A stretch of DNA of 64,000 bases from Lamellibrachia columna (GCA_963662155.1 OY759261.1:36249522-36313521); one strand, 5' to 3'. Positions 41,203-54,840 are shown, counted from the first letter of the stretch. Numbers and translations are program-made. The notes: generated from the letters alone by a model not told the origin.

Positions 41203-41475
41203 GCCATTTGAAACCCCTCTGAAATTATGTTTCCACTGTTGTTTTCCAGAGGTCCGACCTTATCTCGAACTTTCTGTTTACTCCTTACATAAGCATAGGA
41301 ACTCTTGCTGTCATTTTTTATATTACCTTCCAATGATTTTCAAAGGTTCTTTTATATTTTCTAATTTCAGTTGTAGCTAGGTTAAGTGCCTTTTTTAATG
41401 TGCATAGTCTTCATCCTTTCTGGTACGCCCATACACCTTCCAAATAGTTTAAACACTATTTTTTAACAGCTTTAC
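41200..41475 (-). mobile_element. CR1 fragment, inverted 5' part (copy A)
   Basis: Minus-strand match to the ORF2 linker between endonuclease and reverse transcriptase. A (TA)n run abuts it at 41168. It joins head to head with the plus-strand CR1 3' end at 41478. Confidence 0.75.
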
Positions 41476-41477
41476 AA

Positions 41478-41880
41478 TATGGGTTGACAACACCAGATAC
41501 CAGGATACTGAGAGGAGACCAAATAGAAGTGTTTAAAATAGTGAACTGTTAACTTTAAATTTAAAGAAGGCAGTAGAACCAGAGGACACAAAGCAGCATT
41601 AGTTAAGGAGCAGTGTAGGTTGGACATGAAAGAGTACTCTTTCTCACAGAGAGTGATAAATGAATGGAACAAAGTGCCAAATGATTGTGTTAATTCTAGT
41701 AGTGTGAATATGTTTAAAAATATAATTGACAGATAAATGATAAGGGCGGGCTACAGATATATGAGGAAATTGTTAGACTCTCGATAAGACAATGGCTTCC
41801 TTGTCGACTTGCCATCTGGAACGTGTTGTTTGGGATGGCAATCTTGTTAAATCTTGTTATACCTTGTTAAATAAGTCTGA
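41478..41880 (+). mobile_element. CR1 3' end (copy A)
   Basis: Encodes the ORF2 C-terminus (TRGHKAALVKEQCRLDMKE, NSSSVNMFKN) with deletions, then the family 3' UTR and cttgttaaatcttg tail. Confidence 0.8.
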
Positions 41881-43110
41881 TCAGCCATCCTTGCTAAATA
41901 ATACTACTAATCATACTCAACCTACTCAAAGCAAAGCAGAAAAACTGTTATCAGAAGAACAAGCAGGCTTCCGGCCGAAAAGAAGCACAACCGAATAAAT
42001 CTTCAACATAAGACTGTTAATCGATAAACACGTTGATCATCATCAATACCTATATCACTTAAACAGGCATTTGGTAATGTGTGGCCCAAAGGACTCTGGC
42101 GAGTAATGCGACAATATAACATTAACGAAGGACGTGACAGTACTCGAATCGCTATTTGGACCATCAACGAGTGCAGTTTTACACGAAGGATAAATTGGAC
42201 AATCGTTTCGAACATCGGTCGGAGTACGCCAGGGATGCCTCTTGTCGCCAGTGCTGTTCAACCTATACCTTAAAAATGGCACGATATCGAAAAATTTAAG
42301 AGTTATCAGCAACCTTCAATTCGCAGATGACATTGACATAGTCGCTGGAACAGAGGAGGAGCTACAGTAACTTACAACAACACAAGAAAGGAGAGCGCGT
42401 GCTTATGGAATGGAAATAAGTGCAGAAAACAGCAAGATCATGGCCAACAGCAGAATAGCGCCAATAACTACTATATTATTGAATGGAGAAAGCCTCGAAG
42501 AAGAAACATCATTCAAGTACCTCGGGTCGATCATCTCCTTTGAGGGCGACTCCACAGAGAAAATACCCATACGGAAACAACTGGAAACATCAGCGATATC
42601 AACATTCTAGAAGATATGGAGAAACGACAGCATCAACACGGCAACAAAGATACGACTCTATAAAAGCCTGGTTGTTTCAGTGGTGACATACGGATGCGGA
42701 GTCCGAAAGAAGAGTAGCCGCATTTGAGATGGAATTTTTCAGAAGGATCCTGAAAACTTGTTACAAACACCAGATAACAAATATACCAGTAATGCAAGCT
42801 ATCACCGAAGCCGCATGACCACAAGAACCGCTTTTGGCCACAGTAAAACGCCGAAAACTCCAATGGTTCGGTCATACAACCAGACACAACACACTTGTCA
42901 AATAACTACTACAAGGTAGGATCTAAGGCTGCTGAAAGCGAGGAAGACCACAACAATGTACATACACAACATTCAAGAGTGGACGGGTCTAGAGCCACAG
43001 GAATAATGTGTTGCTGTCCACAATCGTCCCCGGTGGAGACATATCACTGTGGAAGCCTCCAAGCGCGCAACCCTACGATTGGCCCGGTTAAGGGATGAGT
43101 GAGTGAGTGA
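41881..43110 (+). pseudogene. RTE-like LINE reverse transcriptase remnant (copy A)
   Basis: Across several frames: EEQAGFRPKRSTTE, GVRQGCLLSPVLFNLYL, the active-site block FADDIDIVAGTEEEL, FKYLGSIISFEG, and a C-terminal block with RPRWRHITVEASKRATLRL. It ends in gatgagtgagtgag, a simple tail typical of RTE-like elements. Stops and frameshifts disable it. The same remnant exists in copy B. Confidence 0.8.
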
Positions 43111-44237
43111 TACAATATAAAATATTTCTAGTGTGGTAAAATATGGGGAGCTATGGAGGGTCAGCATGTTTAAACAGGTGGGTTTCTAGTTTACGGCGAA
43201 ATGTTGTTATATTCCCTACAGACTTTCCAACAGACACTAACAGGAAGTAAGTTCCACAGAGTCGGTGCAGCAACTGAAAAAAACACTAGTTCCGGAATTT
43301 GTCTTAACACTGGGAACAAAAGGTAAATTAGAATTGCATGATCGAAGCTGTCTTGCAGGAGTGAGCAGCGAATGTAAATATGCTGGTTGCTTCGATGAAA
43401 ATGCTTGATAGGTAATTGTGTAAAAATAATGTGATATCGGACAGGGAGTCAATGCAATATTTTATGAAGTGGTAATGAGTGCGAGAAAAAAGGAGACCTC
43501 GTAACTACCATTGCCAAACACTTTTGCACAAGTTGAAGTTTCAAGATGTCCTTATTACGATAAAGGTACAATAACCAGCCCGATACGCATACAACCTAAT
43601 TGAACCACAGGAAGAGATAAATGAAGGAATGATCGTGAAGGCTACCTTTAATGTCGATTTAAAACACATATTACATGCCGTTTGAAAATGGTAAATCTGC
43701 GCCCTCAATTATATTTTCTGTTCATCTCCTCTCGACTTATTTAAAGAAATATCGAAACTATCTAGTTTCGACTACGACATGCTCGCTCGTTTGTCCACAT
43801 TTGTTATTTGGCTCCAACTATGTCAGATCCATAACTGGCGTCATACGTTTGCTTCAATCAAGTACGATATTAACCGCACTGTTTTATTCTACTCTAACCC
43901 TTTCTGGCGGTTTCGCACCTGATTACAGTTGAAAATGATATAAGTGCATGTTATGATGATTTAGTTAGTTTCAAACAAAAACGAACGTTATTTTGTTGAT
44001 ACGTCTGCGAAAATATATGTAGCCATTTAAACTACCTGTTGTTCGTGTTGTTTAAATATTGGAAAATGATGTCATGTGTAATATTTTAGCCGGTTGATTC
44101 TGGATGTTCCATGCAAATAATTATTTCGCCGGAATAAAGAAATGTAATTCAGTCATGTGTTCAGGCATTTCAGCCACCCTGCAATTACGCGTAGGCTATT
44201 CGTTCACCCACCTATATCTATAACCATTCAAAGTGTT

Positions 44238-44335
44238 TGTGGCAACGCGGGGTGAATGAAATTGTCAAAGCTTCGAACCGGCAAAAAAGGACTCGAGCCC
44301 GACGTTCTAATGACTACGTCACCGCGTCCCACAAA
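44238..44335 (-). mobile_element. SINE, minus strand (copy A)
   Basis: The reverse complement has gacgcggtgacgtagtcatt as A-box region, a ggctcgagtcc B-box-like word and gacaatttcattcacccc as family core. Confidence 0.65.
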
Positions 44336-44579
44336 ACACTCGGGAACAATTAAGTCCGATTAACCGAAACTATGAGTTTTGTTCGCAATGTTATCTGATC
44401 ATAGCGTTTGCAATATAATAAAAGAAGCAGTGCTGTAGCTTTCGTTGTCCTAAGGTCAACAGAACGGTATAACTATATCAGTGCATGACATAATGGAGTT
44501 AACTTCTCCTGACTATGCATACGGTATTGCACCGTTTATGTGACGCCAGGAGTACTGGTGTAGATGCTAACTTATTTCA

Positions 44580-44727
44580 GTGTATCTGTATGTTGTACTC
44601 AAACACATGTGCGGTGGTGAATACGACAGATGACAAGAAGAAGGAATATGACATTAGAATGAAAGAAGACAGCCAGGGCCTGGCAGCTCTAGCAAGGATA
44701 TCTGAAGGGCATCGTTCTTACAAATAG
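44580..44727 (+). CDS. Possible terminal exon in duplication spacer
   Basis: After acceptor cttatttcag an open stretch encodes CICMLYSNTCAVVNTTDDKK and 28 more charged residues to TAG. Composition is coding-like and it lies in the unduplicated spacer between copies A and B. No partner exon, domain or homology was recognised, so it may be chance. Confidence 0.2.
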
Positions 44728-46335
44728 AAAGAACCAAGCAGGCCTCGTCACAAACTATTCCAACAATAGTTTCCTTCATGCTGTTATGACCCTGGTTGGC
44801 TAACCACACAGTTGCATAAGAGACGCTTGGTCAACGCACCCCCAATCAAAACTTCACAAACTGTCAAGTAACCCTGAGGGGCGCCTGCCAAAAGGAGCCA
44901 GTCAGGCCGACATAATTGTGTCTCAACGGCCTCACGACTGGTGCTGGACGCTGCAGAGCGATTACACAGAAGTAGGACAATGATGTGCAGATTCTGCATA
45001 TTTTTATTTTATTTGGCAAGGTCCTAATTTTACAGTAGTTTACAATTGTGGATAACGGTTCTATTAAAAATGTGTCTAGAAACATAAAAACTTTCATTTT
45101 TAAACAATTTTACGTTACTCAAGTGCACAGTTGCAATGACGTAAACAACATTGACGTTGCCCAGCCAACCAATTCTATATACCACTCCGCAACTGTCCAT
45201 TTTTAATGTATAATCAAGTTGTGACAGTATTTATATGCTGAGTGGTGACATTGTTGGGAAGAGAGAATCGACGCATGACGGTTTAGATCGCTGCGACGCT
45301 GGACCCTTGTGTGATTATGTCTATGCTTGGTTACGCTTTTAACTTTCCACGCTAAAAGTGCAACTGTACCGAATAGAAATGTCAGCAACAAGTGAATGCT
45401 GTCGTTGACATTTCAAGAGTAATTGGCTTTTCAATGTCGTTGACATTTCAGTCTCACTGACATTTCTGTGATGAAACTGATCTTGCGCGACAGCCGACAC
45501 TCGCGGGTCCAACGACAACGTAGCTTCGATTAAATTTGAATTATTTATTACCAACAGAGTTACCTGGTGTAAAAAAATTTTTTCTCGAAGTAACGGCTCT
45601 GGGTAGGTACAATGTTACTATGATATAGCTAGTGATATAGCTAGTGTTTGTTATGCTATGTGTAGACGTTTCTATCCATAAACACCTGTATGTGGTACAG
45701 ACAAATTTTATTAGCATGAAAAGTATTCACAATCGCTGCATACATCCAGCGACAAAACATGTGTAGGCATTTTTGAAATTGTGACTCCCACCCCCGGGGG
45801 CCCCGTGGATATGGTTCCACATCCGACCCCTTATGTCCGTCAGAAGGGTTGCCTTGCAAAGTTTCGTCCGGATCGGCCCACAAATGCGGCAATGTAGAAG
45901 ACACGATAAACATACAGACAGACAGACTGACATTTTGATTTATAGATTAGATAGATTGTCTAGAACTAGACCAAAATGCTTTATTTTGTCTCCCTTAGTA
46001 ACACAATTTATCTAATTTCTACATAATATTGCATAGGATTTTTGCAGACAAAATTGTGTAGAAGTCACAAAATTCCATAGCTTTTCTTGATAAGTTCATG
46101 TATGGCCACGTTAACCTTTTGTTTGATTAAAAGAAAACTGAACCATCACAAATTCTGAAACTTCTTCACAGTCACTGACATCATGTCAATGGCACTCTGA
46201 ACAACTTGATATATAGTCAAAGTCACAAACTTCCAGCTCTTTTAACATGCCTCCATGTGAAATACCCGTCAATGTCTACAAAATAGCCAGGACTCCAATA
46301 TGAGATTATGCAACTACGAATTACATGTTAAAATA

Positions 46336-46605
<270 letters not shown>

Positions 46606-46615
46606 AATTGTGCTG

Positions 46616-46942
46616 ATATATTCTGTGGTAAAAACTGAGCTGAAATACTAATTCAGGACCTCTGCCATTTGAAACCCCTCTGAAATTATGTTTCCACTGT
46701 TGTTTTCCAGAGGTCCGACCTTATCTCGAACTTTCTGTTTACTCCTTACATGAACATAAAAATTATTGCTGTCATTTTTGATATTACCTGCCAATTTTTT
46801 TTCAAAGGTTCTTTTAGATTTTCTCATTTCAGTTGTAGCTAGGTTAAGTGCCTCTTTTTAATTTGCATAGTCTTCATTCTTTCTGGTACTCAAATAAACC
46901 CTCCACATAGTTTACTTAAACACTATTTTTCTAATAGCTTTA
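46616..46942 (-). mobile_element. CR1 fragment, inverted 5' part (copy B)
   Basis: Minus-strand match to the ORF2 stretch encoded at about 3205-3520 of the intact element, ending at the same junction as in copy A. Confidence 0.8.
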
Positions 46943-46947
46943 CAATA

Positions 46948-47361
46948 TGGGTTGACAACACTAGATACCAGGAGACTAATAGGAGACCAAATAGAAGTGG
47001 TTAAAATAGTGAACTGTTATGGGGATATTTATACGAATATATTTTTCAAACTTAAACAAGGCAGTAGAACCAGAGGACACAACGCAGCATTAGTTAAGGA
47101 GCAGTGTAGGTTGGACATGAAAGATTACCCTTTCTCACAGAGAGTGATAAATGAATGGAACAAAGCGCCAAATAATTGTGTTAATTCTAGTAGTGTGAAT
47201 ATGTTTAAAAATATAATTGACAGATAATTTAAAGGGCGGGCTACATATATATGAGGACATTGTTGGACTCTCTATAAGCCAATGGCTTCCTTGTCGACTT
47301 GCCATCTGGAACGTGTTGTTTGGGATGGCAATCTTTTTATATCTTGTTAAATAAGTCTGAT
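46948..47361 (+). mobile_element. CR1 3' end (copy B)
   Basis: Plus-strand ORF2 C-terminus (TTLDTRRLIGDQIEVVKI, GSRTRGHNAALVKEQCRLD) to stop, then the 3' UTR. Its head-to-head junction with the inverted part is at 46943-46947. Confidence 0.85.
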
Positions 47362-48590
47362 CAGCCATCCCTGCAAAATAATACTAATAATCATATTCAA
47401 CCTACTCAGAGGAAAGCAGAACATTATTATCAGAAGAATAAGCAGGCTTCCGGCCGAAAAGAAGCACAACCGAATTAATCTTCAACATAAGACTGTTAAT
47501 CGAGAAACACGTTGATCACCATCAAGACCTATATCACTTAAACAGGCATTTGATAATGTGTGGCACAAAGGACTCTGGCGAGTAATGCGACAATATAACA
47601 TTAACGAAGGACGTGACAGTACTCGAATCGCTATATGGACCATCATCGAGTGCAGTTTTACAGAAAGGATAAATTGGACAATAATTTCGAACATCGGTCG
47701 GAGTACGCCAGGGAAGCCTCTTGTCGCCAGCGCTGTTCAACCTATACCTTAAAAATGGCATGATATCGATGAATTGAAGAGAGATCAGCAACCTCCAATT
47801 CGCAGATGACATTGACATAATCGCTGGAACAGAGGAGGAACTACAAGAACTTACAACAACACAGGAAAGGAGAGCGCGTGCTTACGGAATGGAAATAAGT
47901 GTAGAAAAGAGCAAGATCATGGCCAACAGCAGAAAAGCGCCAATAACTACTATATTATTGAATGGAGAAAGCCTCGAAGTAGCAACATCATTCAAGTACC
48001 TCGGGTCGATCATCTCCTTTGAGGGCGACTCCACAGAGAAAATACCCATACGGAAAAAACTGGCAACATCAGCGATATCAACATTGAAGAAGATATGGAG
48101 CAACGACAGCATCAACACGGCAACAAAGATACGACTCTATTAAGGCCTGGTTGTTTCAGTGCTGACATACGGATGCGGAGTCCGAAAGATGAGTAACCGC
48201 ATTTGAGATATAATTTTTCAGAAGGATCCTGAACACTTCTTACAGAGACCAGATAACAAAGATACCAGTAATGCAAGCTATCACCGAAGCCGCACGACCA
48301 CAAGAACCGCTTTTGGCCACAGTAAAACGCCGAAAACTCCAATGGTTCGGTCATACAACCAAACACAACACACTTTTCAAAGAACTACTACAAAGTACGA
48401 TCTAAGGCGGCAGAAAGCGAGGAAGACCACAACAATGTATATAGAAAACATTCGAGAGTGGACGTGTCTGGAGCCACAGGAATGATGTGTTGCTGCCCAC
48501 AATCGTCCCCGGTGGAGACATATCACTGTGGAAGCCTCTAAGCGCGCAACCCTACGATTGGCCCGGTTAAGGGATGAGTGAGTAAGTGAT
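47362..48590 (+). pseudogene. RTE-like LINE reverse transcriptase remnant (copy B)
   Basis: Duplicate of 41881-43110 with the same shared disruptions plus private ones. The FADDIDIIAGTEEEL block is kept near 47805-47850. Confidence 0.8.
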
Positions 48591-49716
48591 ACAATATAAA
48601 ATACGTCTAGTGTGGTAAAATATGGGGAGCTATGGAGGGTCAGCAATTTTAAACAGGTGGGTTTCTTGTTTACGGCGAAATGTTGTTATATTCCCTACAG
48701 ACTTTCCAACATACACTAACAGGAAGTGTGTTCCACAGAGTCGGTGCAGCAACTGAAAAACACTAGTTCTGGAATTTGTCTTAACACTGGGAACAAAAGG
48801 TAAATTAGAATTGCATGATCGAAGCTGTCTAGCAGGAGTGAGCAGCAAATGTAAATATGCTGATTGCTTCGATTAAAATACTTGATAGGTAATTGTGTAA
48901 AAATAATGTGATATCGGACAGGGAGTCAATGCAATATTTTATGAAGTGGTAATGAGTGAGAGAAAAAAGGAGACCTCGTAACTACCATTGCCAAACACTT
49001 TTGAACACGTTGAAGTTTCAAGATGTCCTTATTACGATAAAGGTACACTAACCAGCCCGATACGCATACAACCTAATTGAACCACAGGAAGAGATAAATG
49101 GAGGAATGATCGTGAAGGCTACCTTTAATGTCCATTTAAAACACATATTACATGCCGTTTGGAAATGGTAAATATGGGCCCTCAATTATATTTTCTGTTC
49201 GTCTCCTCTTGACTTATTTAAAGAAATATCGAACCTATCTAGTATCGACTACGACATGCTCGCTCGTTTGTCCACATTTGTTATTTGGCTCCAACTATGT
49301 CAGATCCATAACTGGCGTCAAACGTTTGCTTCAGTCAAGTACGACATTAACCGCACTGTTTTATTCTACTCTAACCCTTTCTGGCGGTTTCGCACCTGAT
49401 TACAGTTGAAAATGATATAAGTGCATGGTATGATGATGTTAGTTAATTTCAAACAAAAACGAACGATATTTTGTTGATACGTCTGCGAAAATATATGTAG
49501 CCATTTAAACTACCGGTTGTTCGTGTTGTTTAAATATTGGAAAATGATGTCATGTATAATATTTTAGCCGGATGATTCTGTATGTTCCATGCAAATAATT
49601 ATTTCGCCGGAATAAAGAAATTTAATTCAGTCATGTGTTCAGGCTTTTCAGCCACGCTGCAATTACGCGTAGGCTATTCGTTCACCCACCTAGATCTATA
49701 ACCATTCACCGTTTTT

Positions 49717-49815
49717 GTGGCACCGCGGGGTGAATGAAATTGCCAAAGCTTCGAACCGGCAAAAAAAAGGACTCGAGCCTGACGTTCTAATTACTACGCC
49801 ACCGCGTCCCACAAA
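49717..49815 (-). mobile_element. SINE, minus strand (copy B)
   Basis: Duplicate of 44238-44335; the core reads as the complement of gtgaatgaaattgcc. Confidence 0.65.
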
Positions 49816-50061
49816 ACTCACTGGAACAATTAAGTCCGATTAACCGAAACTATGAGTTTTGTTCCCAATGTTATCTGATCATAGCGTTTGCAATATAATA
49901 AAAGAAGCAGTGCTGTAGCTTTCGTTGTCCTAAGGTCAACAGAACGGTATAACCGGACCTATTAAAACCATATTAGTGCATGACATAATGGAGTTAACTT
50001 CTCCTGACTATGCATACGGTATTGCACCGTTTATGTGACGCCAGGAGTACTGGTGTAGATG

Positions 50062-52857
50062 AGTATAGCTATGTGGTCTACACATAAATAGACGGTGATT
50101 TCAAGCCAAATACGGTCCTGAATTTCTTCTGTACCGAATTACTTCTGTATCGAACACCATATCTGGCGTTACATCGCAGCTCTCAGGGAACTGGTGTCAA
50201 CGTGTAACTTTGGTTTGTTCTCAAATGAAATTTTGAAAGATCAACTATTTAAAAAAACTAACAGTGCTAGAATTCGAGAGAGACTTTTAGTTGAGGCATA
50301 CTTGAAACTTGGTTAGGCCAGTAAACTAGCCCGATTGGTTGAAACGGCCATAAAAGAAGTTAACTCCATGTCCAGAAAAGATGAGAGTCGAGTGTATGCA
50401 GATGACAACTGTAAGCGTAACGGGAAATTTCAATCCAATTATGGAAGGAAATAACCGGAATATTCGAAATTCGGACAAAAACAGAAGTCACGTGATCAGG
50501 GTAACGCGCGGGCTCGTGCAAGTTTCCCTACCTCTGTGGGTCGAAACAACATATGGAAACTTTTCAAAATGTCCGGCAAGAAGTAAGATTGTAGAGCCTG
50601 CGGAACAAAGCCCACTACGACGTTGTCTGTAGGCTTGGGGGAAAATCCAACCAGTTGGTGCAGATGTACAAGTTCTGTGCTCTAAGACTAAGAACTCTAA
50701 GACATGTGTGAAGTGTGCAGTAATTGTGAACTCTGTTGACATGAAGTTACTTGTCGATACTGCATCGGATGTATCGCTCATGTCATTACAGTTATTTGAC
50801 AAAAGCTTTGTCAGAGAGGCATTAGAACCACGCCCAGTCTCAATAACTTGGTACACGTCTCACAAAATAGCTACTGTTGGTTGTTTCCATGCTAATGTTA
50901 AATATAAAGATAACTATGCTTCTGACAAATTCCATGTGGTAGAGAAAAGTAGTAGTTTGATGGGCAAAGTCTTAATCCAATTCCTTGGTATTAACGTAAA
51001 GGGGAACACACTGTCGTGGTTTGCAACAAATACATGTACTACTACTGCAGGGAAAGTGTCAGATTTACGATTCGACAGGTAACTCTACATCAGCTGTGAG
51101 TAGGAGTAGGGAAGAGCGTGCCCCCAGCCCATTGTGCCCCCAAAGATAACATCAGAATTTCGTAACTTGTTCTCTGATAAACTGGGAAAGGTGAAAGGGT
51201 TTTTCACCGTCTTAAAATTCGTTACCATGTGAAACATATTCAACAGAAGTTGTGCAGATTACGTTCACGGTTCGCGATGCAGTTTCTGCGGAACTGAAAC
51301 GTCTTGAAGAAGCGAGTATCATAGAGCGAACCGACGCGTCGGAATGGATTTCACCCATCGTAGTAGCTTGGAAAAACAGTGGTCAGATTCGTGTATATGT
51401 AGATCTGAGAAAGCCGAATGAGGTTGTTACTGAATATAAATTCCCACTCCTTACAGTTGACGAAATGCTCAGTGAGATGCATGGCGCTACTCACTTTTCT
51501 AAACTGGCTTTGAAATCGGCGTACCACCAGCTTGAACTAGATCCAGAAAGCCAAGATCTTACAGCCTTCATAACACATGAAGGAGTTTTTCGTTTTCGCA
51601 AAGTTTGTTTCGGGTTATCGTCCGCGCCTTCGTGCTTCCAAATAATGATGTCGATCATTCTAAGTTTAAAGCATAAAGTCCGTTAGAACAAATGCTTTAT
51701 CGATGATCATAATTTTTGATCGTGACAAGGCTTCGTATGATACAGCACTGTTCTCCGTACTTCAACGCTTGCAAGATAGAGGCAATACTCTAAACGACAA
51801 CTGCGAGTTATAGATGAACACGTTATTCGTCCTAACGACGAATTGGTGACTGGCATTGTTGAGGCTGCAGTTCCTGAAAATAAGCAGCAGGTCAGATCGT
51901 TTCTGGGTCTCGCGGGATTTTATGCGAAGTTTGTCCCCAACTTCTCAACCAAAGTAAGCACGATGAGAGAAGTGCAAAATACAGAACCATTTTACTGGAC
52001 TGAAGATGCCTATAGCGCGTTTCGCGACATGAAATCCAATATCGTGAACAGTCCGGGTCTGGCATTGTTTGGCCCATAAACGAAGTTATCGTAACGACAG
52101 ATGCCAGTGGGTACGGACTTTGGGCGGTGCTTACTCAAACTGAAAATGATGGTTCGGAAGTCACGGTGACATGTGCGTCCAGAACGTTGACGGCACAAGA
52201 ACGTAATTACTCCGTTGGAGAACGTGAGGCACTTGTCTGTGTTTGGGCTGCTGAAATATGGCATACTTACCTGTGGGGAGACATTGCATTCTCCGCACCG
52301 ATCACCAAGCTTGTAGTGTTGCTACACGCTCTGAGCTGAAGAATACTATAAATGAGGATGCTGTATGCACTCAGCTTCTGACGTACCTGAATACCGGGTG
52401 GCCTGAAGCAAAGAAACTATTTTCAGTGGCAGTGCAGCCATACTTTCTGATCAGACATGAACTGAGGGTTTCGTTTTTCGTGGTGAACGCGCAGAAGTCC
52501 CTGTTGAACTTACTTCGCGTCTCGTGAATTTTGCTAACGAAAGCCACCAGGTCATTGTCGGTACAAAACTGCGATTACGAGATCTTTATTGGTGGCAAGT
52601 GACGAAAGCGGTTAAACACTGTTTAACTTGTCAAATGGCAGACATGTATGCAGTTACTAGAGTGGCTCCTATGCAGCCAGTCACACAACCTGACCGACCT
52701 TGGAAAAAACTGGGTGTAGATTTTGTCGGTCCTGATTACTCTGTACCAGCTGCCGAGAGGTACACAATTTCCTTGACCGATTATCGCAGTAAGAGGCCCG
52801 AAATTGCATTTGCTTCAGATCTTGTTAAAAATATGTTGTCAAGCAAGACATTTTAAA
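50062..52857 (+). pseudogene. Ty3/gypsy-type LTR retrotransposon relic
   Basis: The domain order Gag, protease, reverse transcriptase, RNase H, integrase is that of Ty3/gypsy. Gag-like helices (LKDQLFKKTNSARIRERLL) lie at 50210-50360, the protease at 50705-50990, RT at 51250-51720, RNase H at 52085-52400 and the integrase zinc-binding and early core at 52520-52856. The frame is broken many times. The protease motif reads DTASD instead of DTGSD, and the first RT Asp is Ala (KLALKSAYHQ). The second RT motif survives as FIDD. Integrase stops after the DFVGP block and no LTR was recognised, so it is a dead, truncated copy. Confidence 0.85.
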
Positions 52858-53070
52858 CGTACAAACATGGGGCACTGTGTACCAGCCATGTACCATATGA
52901 CCCCAATAATGTCAACTCCCCCATGCATAGTTATTAGCCCACATCCACGTACCCGTTTTACATCGGTTGTTTTATGATGGAGTTTTTGTGGCGCTTTTGA
53001 TAGAAAAGGGAAAATACTGTTTTCACAAAAGCGCAAGAAAAACGACGTATTACACTTTAGCGTTTTCCTA
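52858..53070. other. Unassigned DNA between two retroelements
   Basis: No domain or repeat recognised. Confidence 0.4.
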
Positions 53071-53074
53071 ATTG

Positions 53075-53872
53075 ACATCAAACATCTCCAACAACCTTTC
53101 GCTGGACACGGAGATGAACAGGCGCATCGGAAAAGCCGCATGCACTATGGCCAAGCTGACCAAAAGAGTATGGGAAAATAAGATGCTCTCTGAGAACACC
53201 AAGATGATAATCTACCAAGCCTGTGTGTTGAGCACCTCCACTATGGCAGCGAATCGTGGACCACATACATGTGCCAGGAGCGCCATCTCAACACCTTCCA
53301 CATGCGTATCCTCGGCATCACCTGGCAGGATCGTATTCCCTACAGCGACATATTGGACCGTGCCAGGATCCGCAGTATGTATTCACTGCTGAGCCATAGA
53401 CGCCTGCGCTGGTTGGGCCATGTACGGCGCATGGAGGAAGGTCGCTTGCCGAAAGACATCATCTATGGACAACTCACCAGTAGCGCGAGTCCAGTGGGAC
53501 GCCCAGCCCTCAGATTCAAGGATGCCTGCAATCGTGACATGAAGGCCTGTGACATCAGCCCCAAAGGCTGGGAAGCAGTGGCCGAAGACCGCACTGCTTG
53601 GCGGCAGGCAACACACAGAGGCATTGAAAAGGCAGATGAAACGAAACACCAGCATGCCGCTGAGAAGAGGATGCGGCGAAAACAAAAAGCAGCCCTACCA
53701 CCAATGTCATCCTGTTTCGTCTGCTTTGGCTGCGGCAAGGACTGCCACTCAAGAATCGGCCTTCACAGCCACAGTGGACGCTGCCAAAATTTGAAAATTC
53801 GACAAATTGACAACGGGGCGCATCAGCATCGTCTCTTCGAGACTACGCTCTGCCTATTATTATTATTATAAT
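53075..53872 (+). pseudogene. LINE 3' end with terminal zinc-finger motif
   Basis: Reads NRRIGKAACTMAKLTKRVWE, then after a frameshift near 53260 a 200-codon frame with HMRILGITWQDRIPYSDIL, RLRWLGHVRRMEEGRLPKD and the C-terminal C-x2-C...H-x4-C-like finger (CFGCGKDC...HSGRC). This is the C-terminal region of a non-LTR element; the catalytic core is absent. It ends in tattattattattata, a simple tail. Confidence 0.8.
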
Positions 53873-54330
53873 TGACATATGGAATCATCTTGAGGGGATC
53901 CACATGTAAAACTCATATTACAAAATTATTCATTATGCAAAGAAAATTGTTCGCTCCATTCTTAAAATAGGTTATTATGAACAACCTCACACCCTCTTTA
54001 CATGCATAAATTTAATGAAATCATATGATATATATCAAATTGAAGTTGCAAAATGTATGTATTATTATTTCCATGGAAGCCTTCTATATACTTTATCTGA
54101 TATTTTCAAATTTACCCATGATATTCACGAAACAAGACATACCTCACATATAATGTGATGTCCTTTCATCAGTTCTACTGTAAGATCATCAAAAACGTTG
54201 TTATATTAAGGCCTGTTAAAATGGAATATAATTCCACCTAGCATTCAAAATAAACCCAAAATAAAAAGTTTTGTCTCATCACTCAAGGCATGTGTTGTAA
54301 GGGGATGTGGCGCTCTAACTGAACTATGAT
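53872..54330 (+). pseudogene. Second LINE C-terminal fragment (L2-like)
   Basis: Frames give GSTCKTHITKLFIMQRKLF, DIYQIEVAKCMYYYFHGSL and GPVKWNIIPPSIQ, the conserved end of L2/Rex-like reverse transcriptases. It directly follows the tail of the previous LINE. Confidence 0.65.
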
Positions 54331-54520
54331 ACTTTCCACCGTGTCTGACTTGTTGTGCGTCACTCAATGCATTGTAAAGGGATATGGCGCTTTAGCTGAA
54401 TTGTGATACTTTCCACCGTGCCTGTCTTGTTGTGCATCACTCAAGGCATTGTAAGGGGATACGGCGTTTTAGCCTGAACTATGACACTTTCCACCGTGTT
54501 TGTCTTGTTGCACACATCAA
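54288..54520. repeat. ~77-bp tandem repeat, three copies
   Basis: Units from gcattgtaaggggatatgg through tactttccaccgtg to gcatcactcaag. The first unit overlaps the 3' end of the LINE frame, so the array arose from LINE 3' sequence. Confidence 0.85.
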
Positions 54521-54840
54521 TTGTTCCTTCTAACACGTGCTACTATTGCCGGTGCCTGGCATCACCACATGTATGTATTATCTTAATACTACACACCACC
54601 TAAAGTGAACATTTAGTATTATTAGTTAATACTATTGTTGTCATACGGTATACATTTGCTTTGTTGTTGCAATGTACTTATCTGAGCTTTCATTGAACTG
54701 CTACTGACTGATGCACACTAACCTACACACTAACTGTACGGACACTACACTAACCTACACACTAACTGTACGTACACTACTCTAATGGATTAAATGTTTC
54801 AACGTGTTCGTGATCTAATTTTGTTTAGTTCATTTAAGTA
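54521..54840. other. AT-rich DNA, nothing firm
   Basis: A short local repeat (cactacactaacctacacac) occurs near 54715-54780; otherwise nothing. Confidence 0.4.

Larger units (their letters stand above)
39748..44566. repeat. Tandem segmental duplication 2, copy A
   Basis: Aligns from gctgggcgctgcagagcg to gtactggtgtagatg with copy B (44943-50061). Shared content in order: a conserved 500-bp leader, a region ending in ta repeats, a CR1 copy with an internal inversion, an RTE-like LINE, about 1 kb of anonymous DNA and a minus-strand SINE. Differences are about one in twenty bases plus indels. Confidence 0.92.

Noticed and set aside
50062..52857. Intact LTR retrotransposon
   Set aside because: No LTRs seen, many stops, altered protease and RT catalytic motifs, and integrase truncated.
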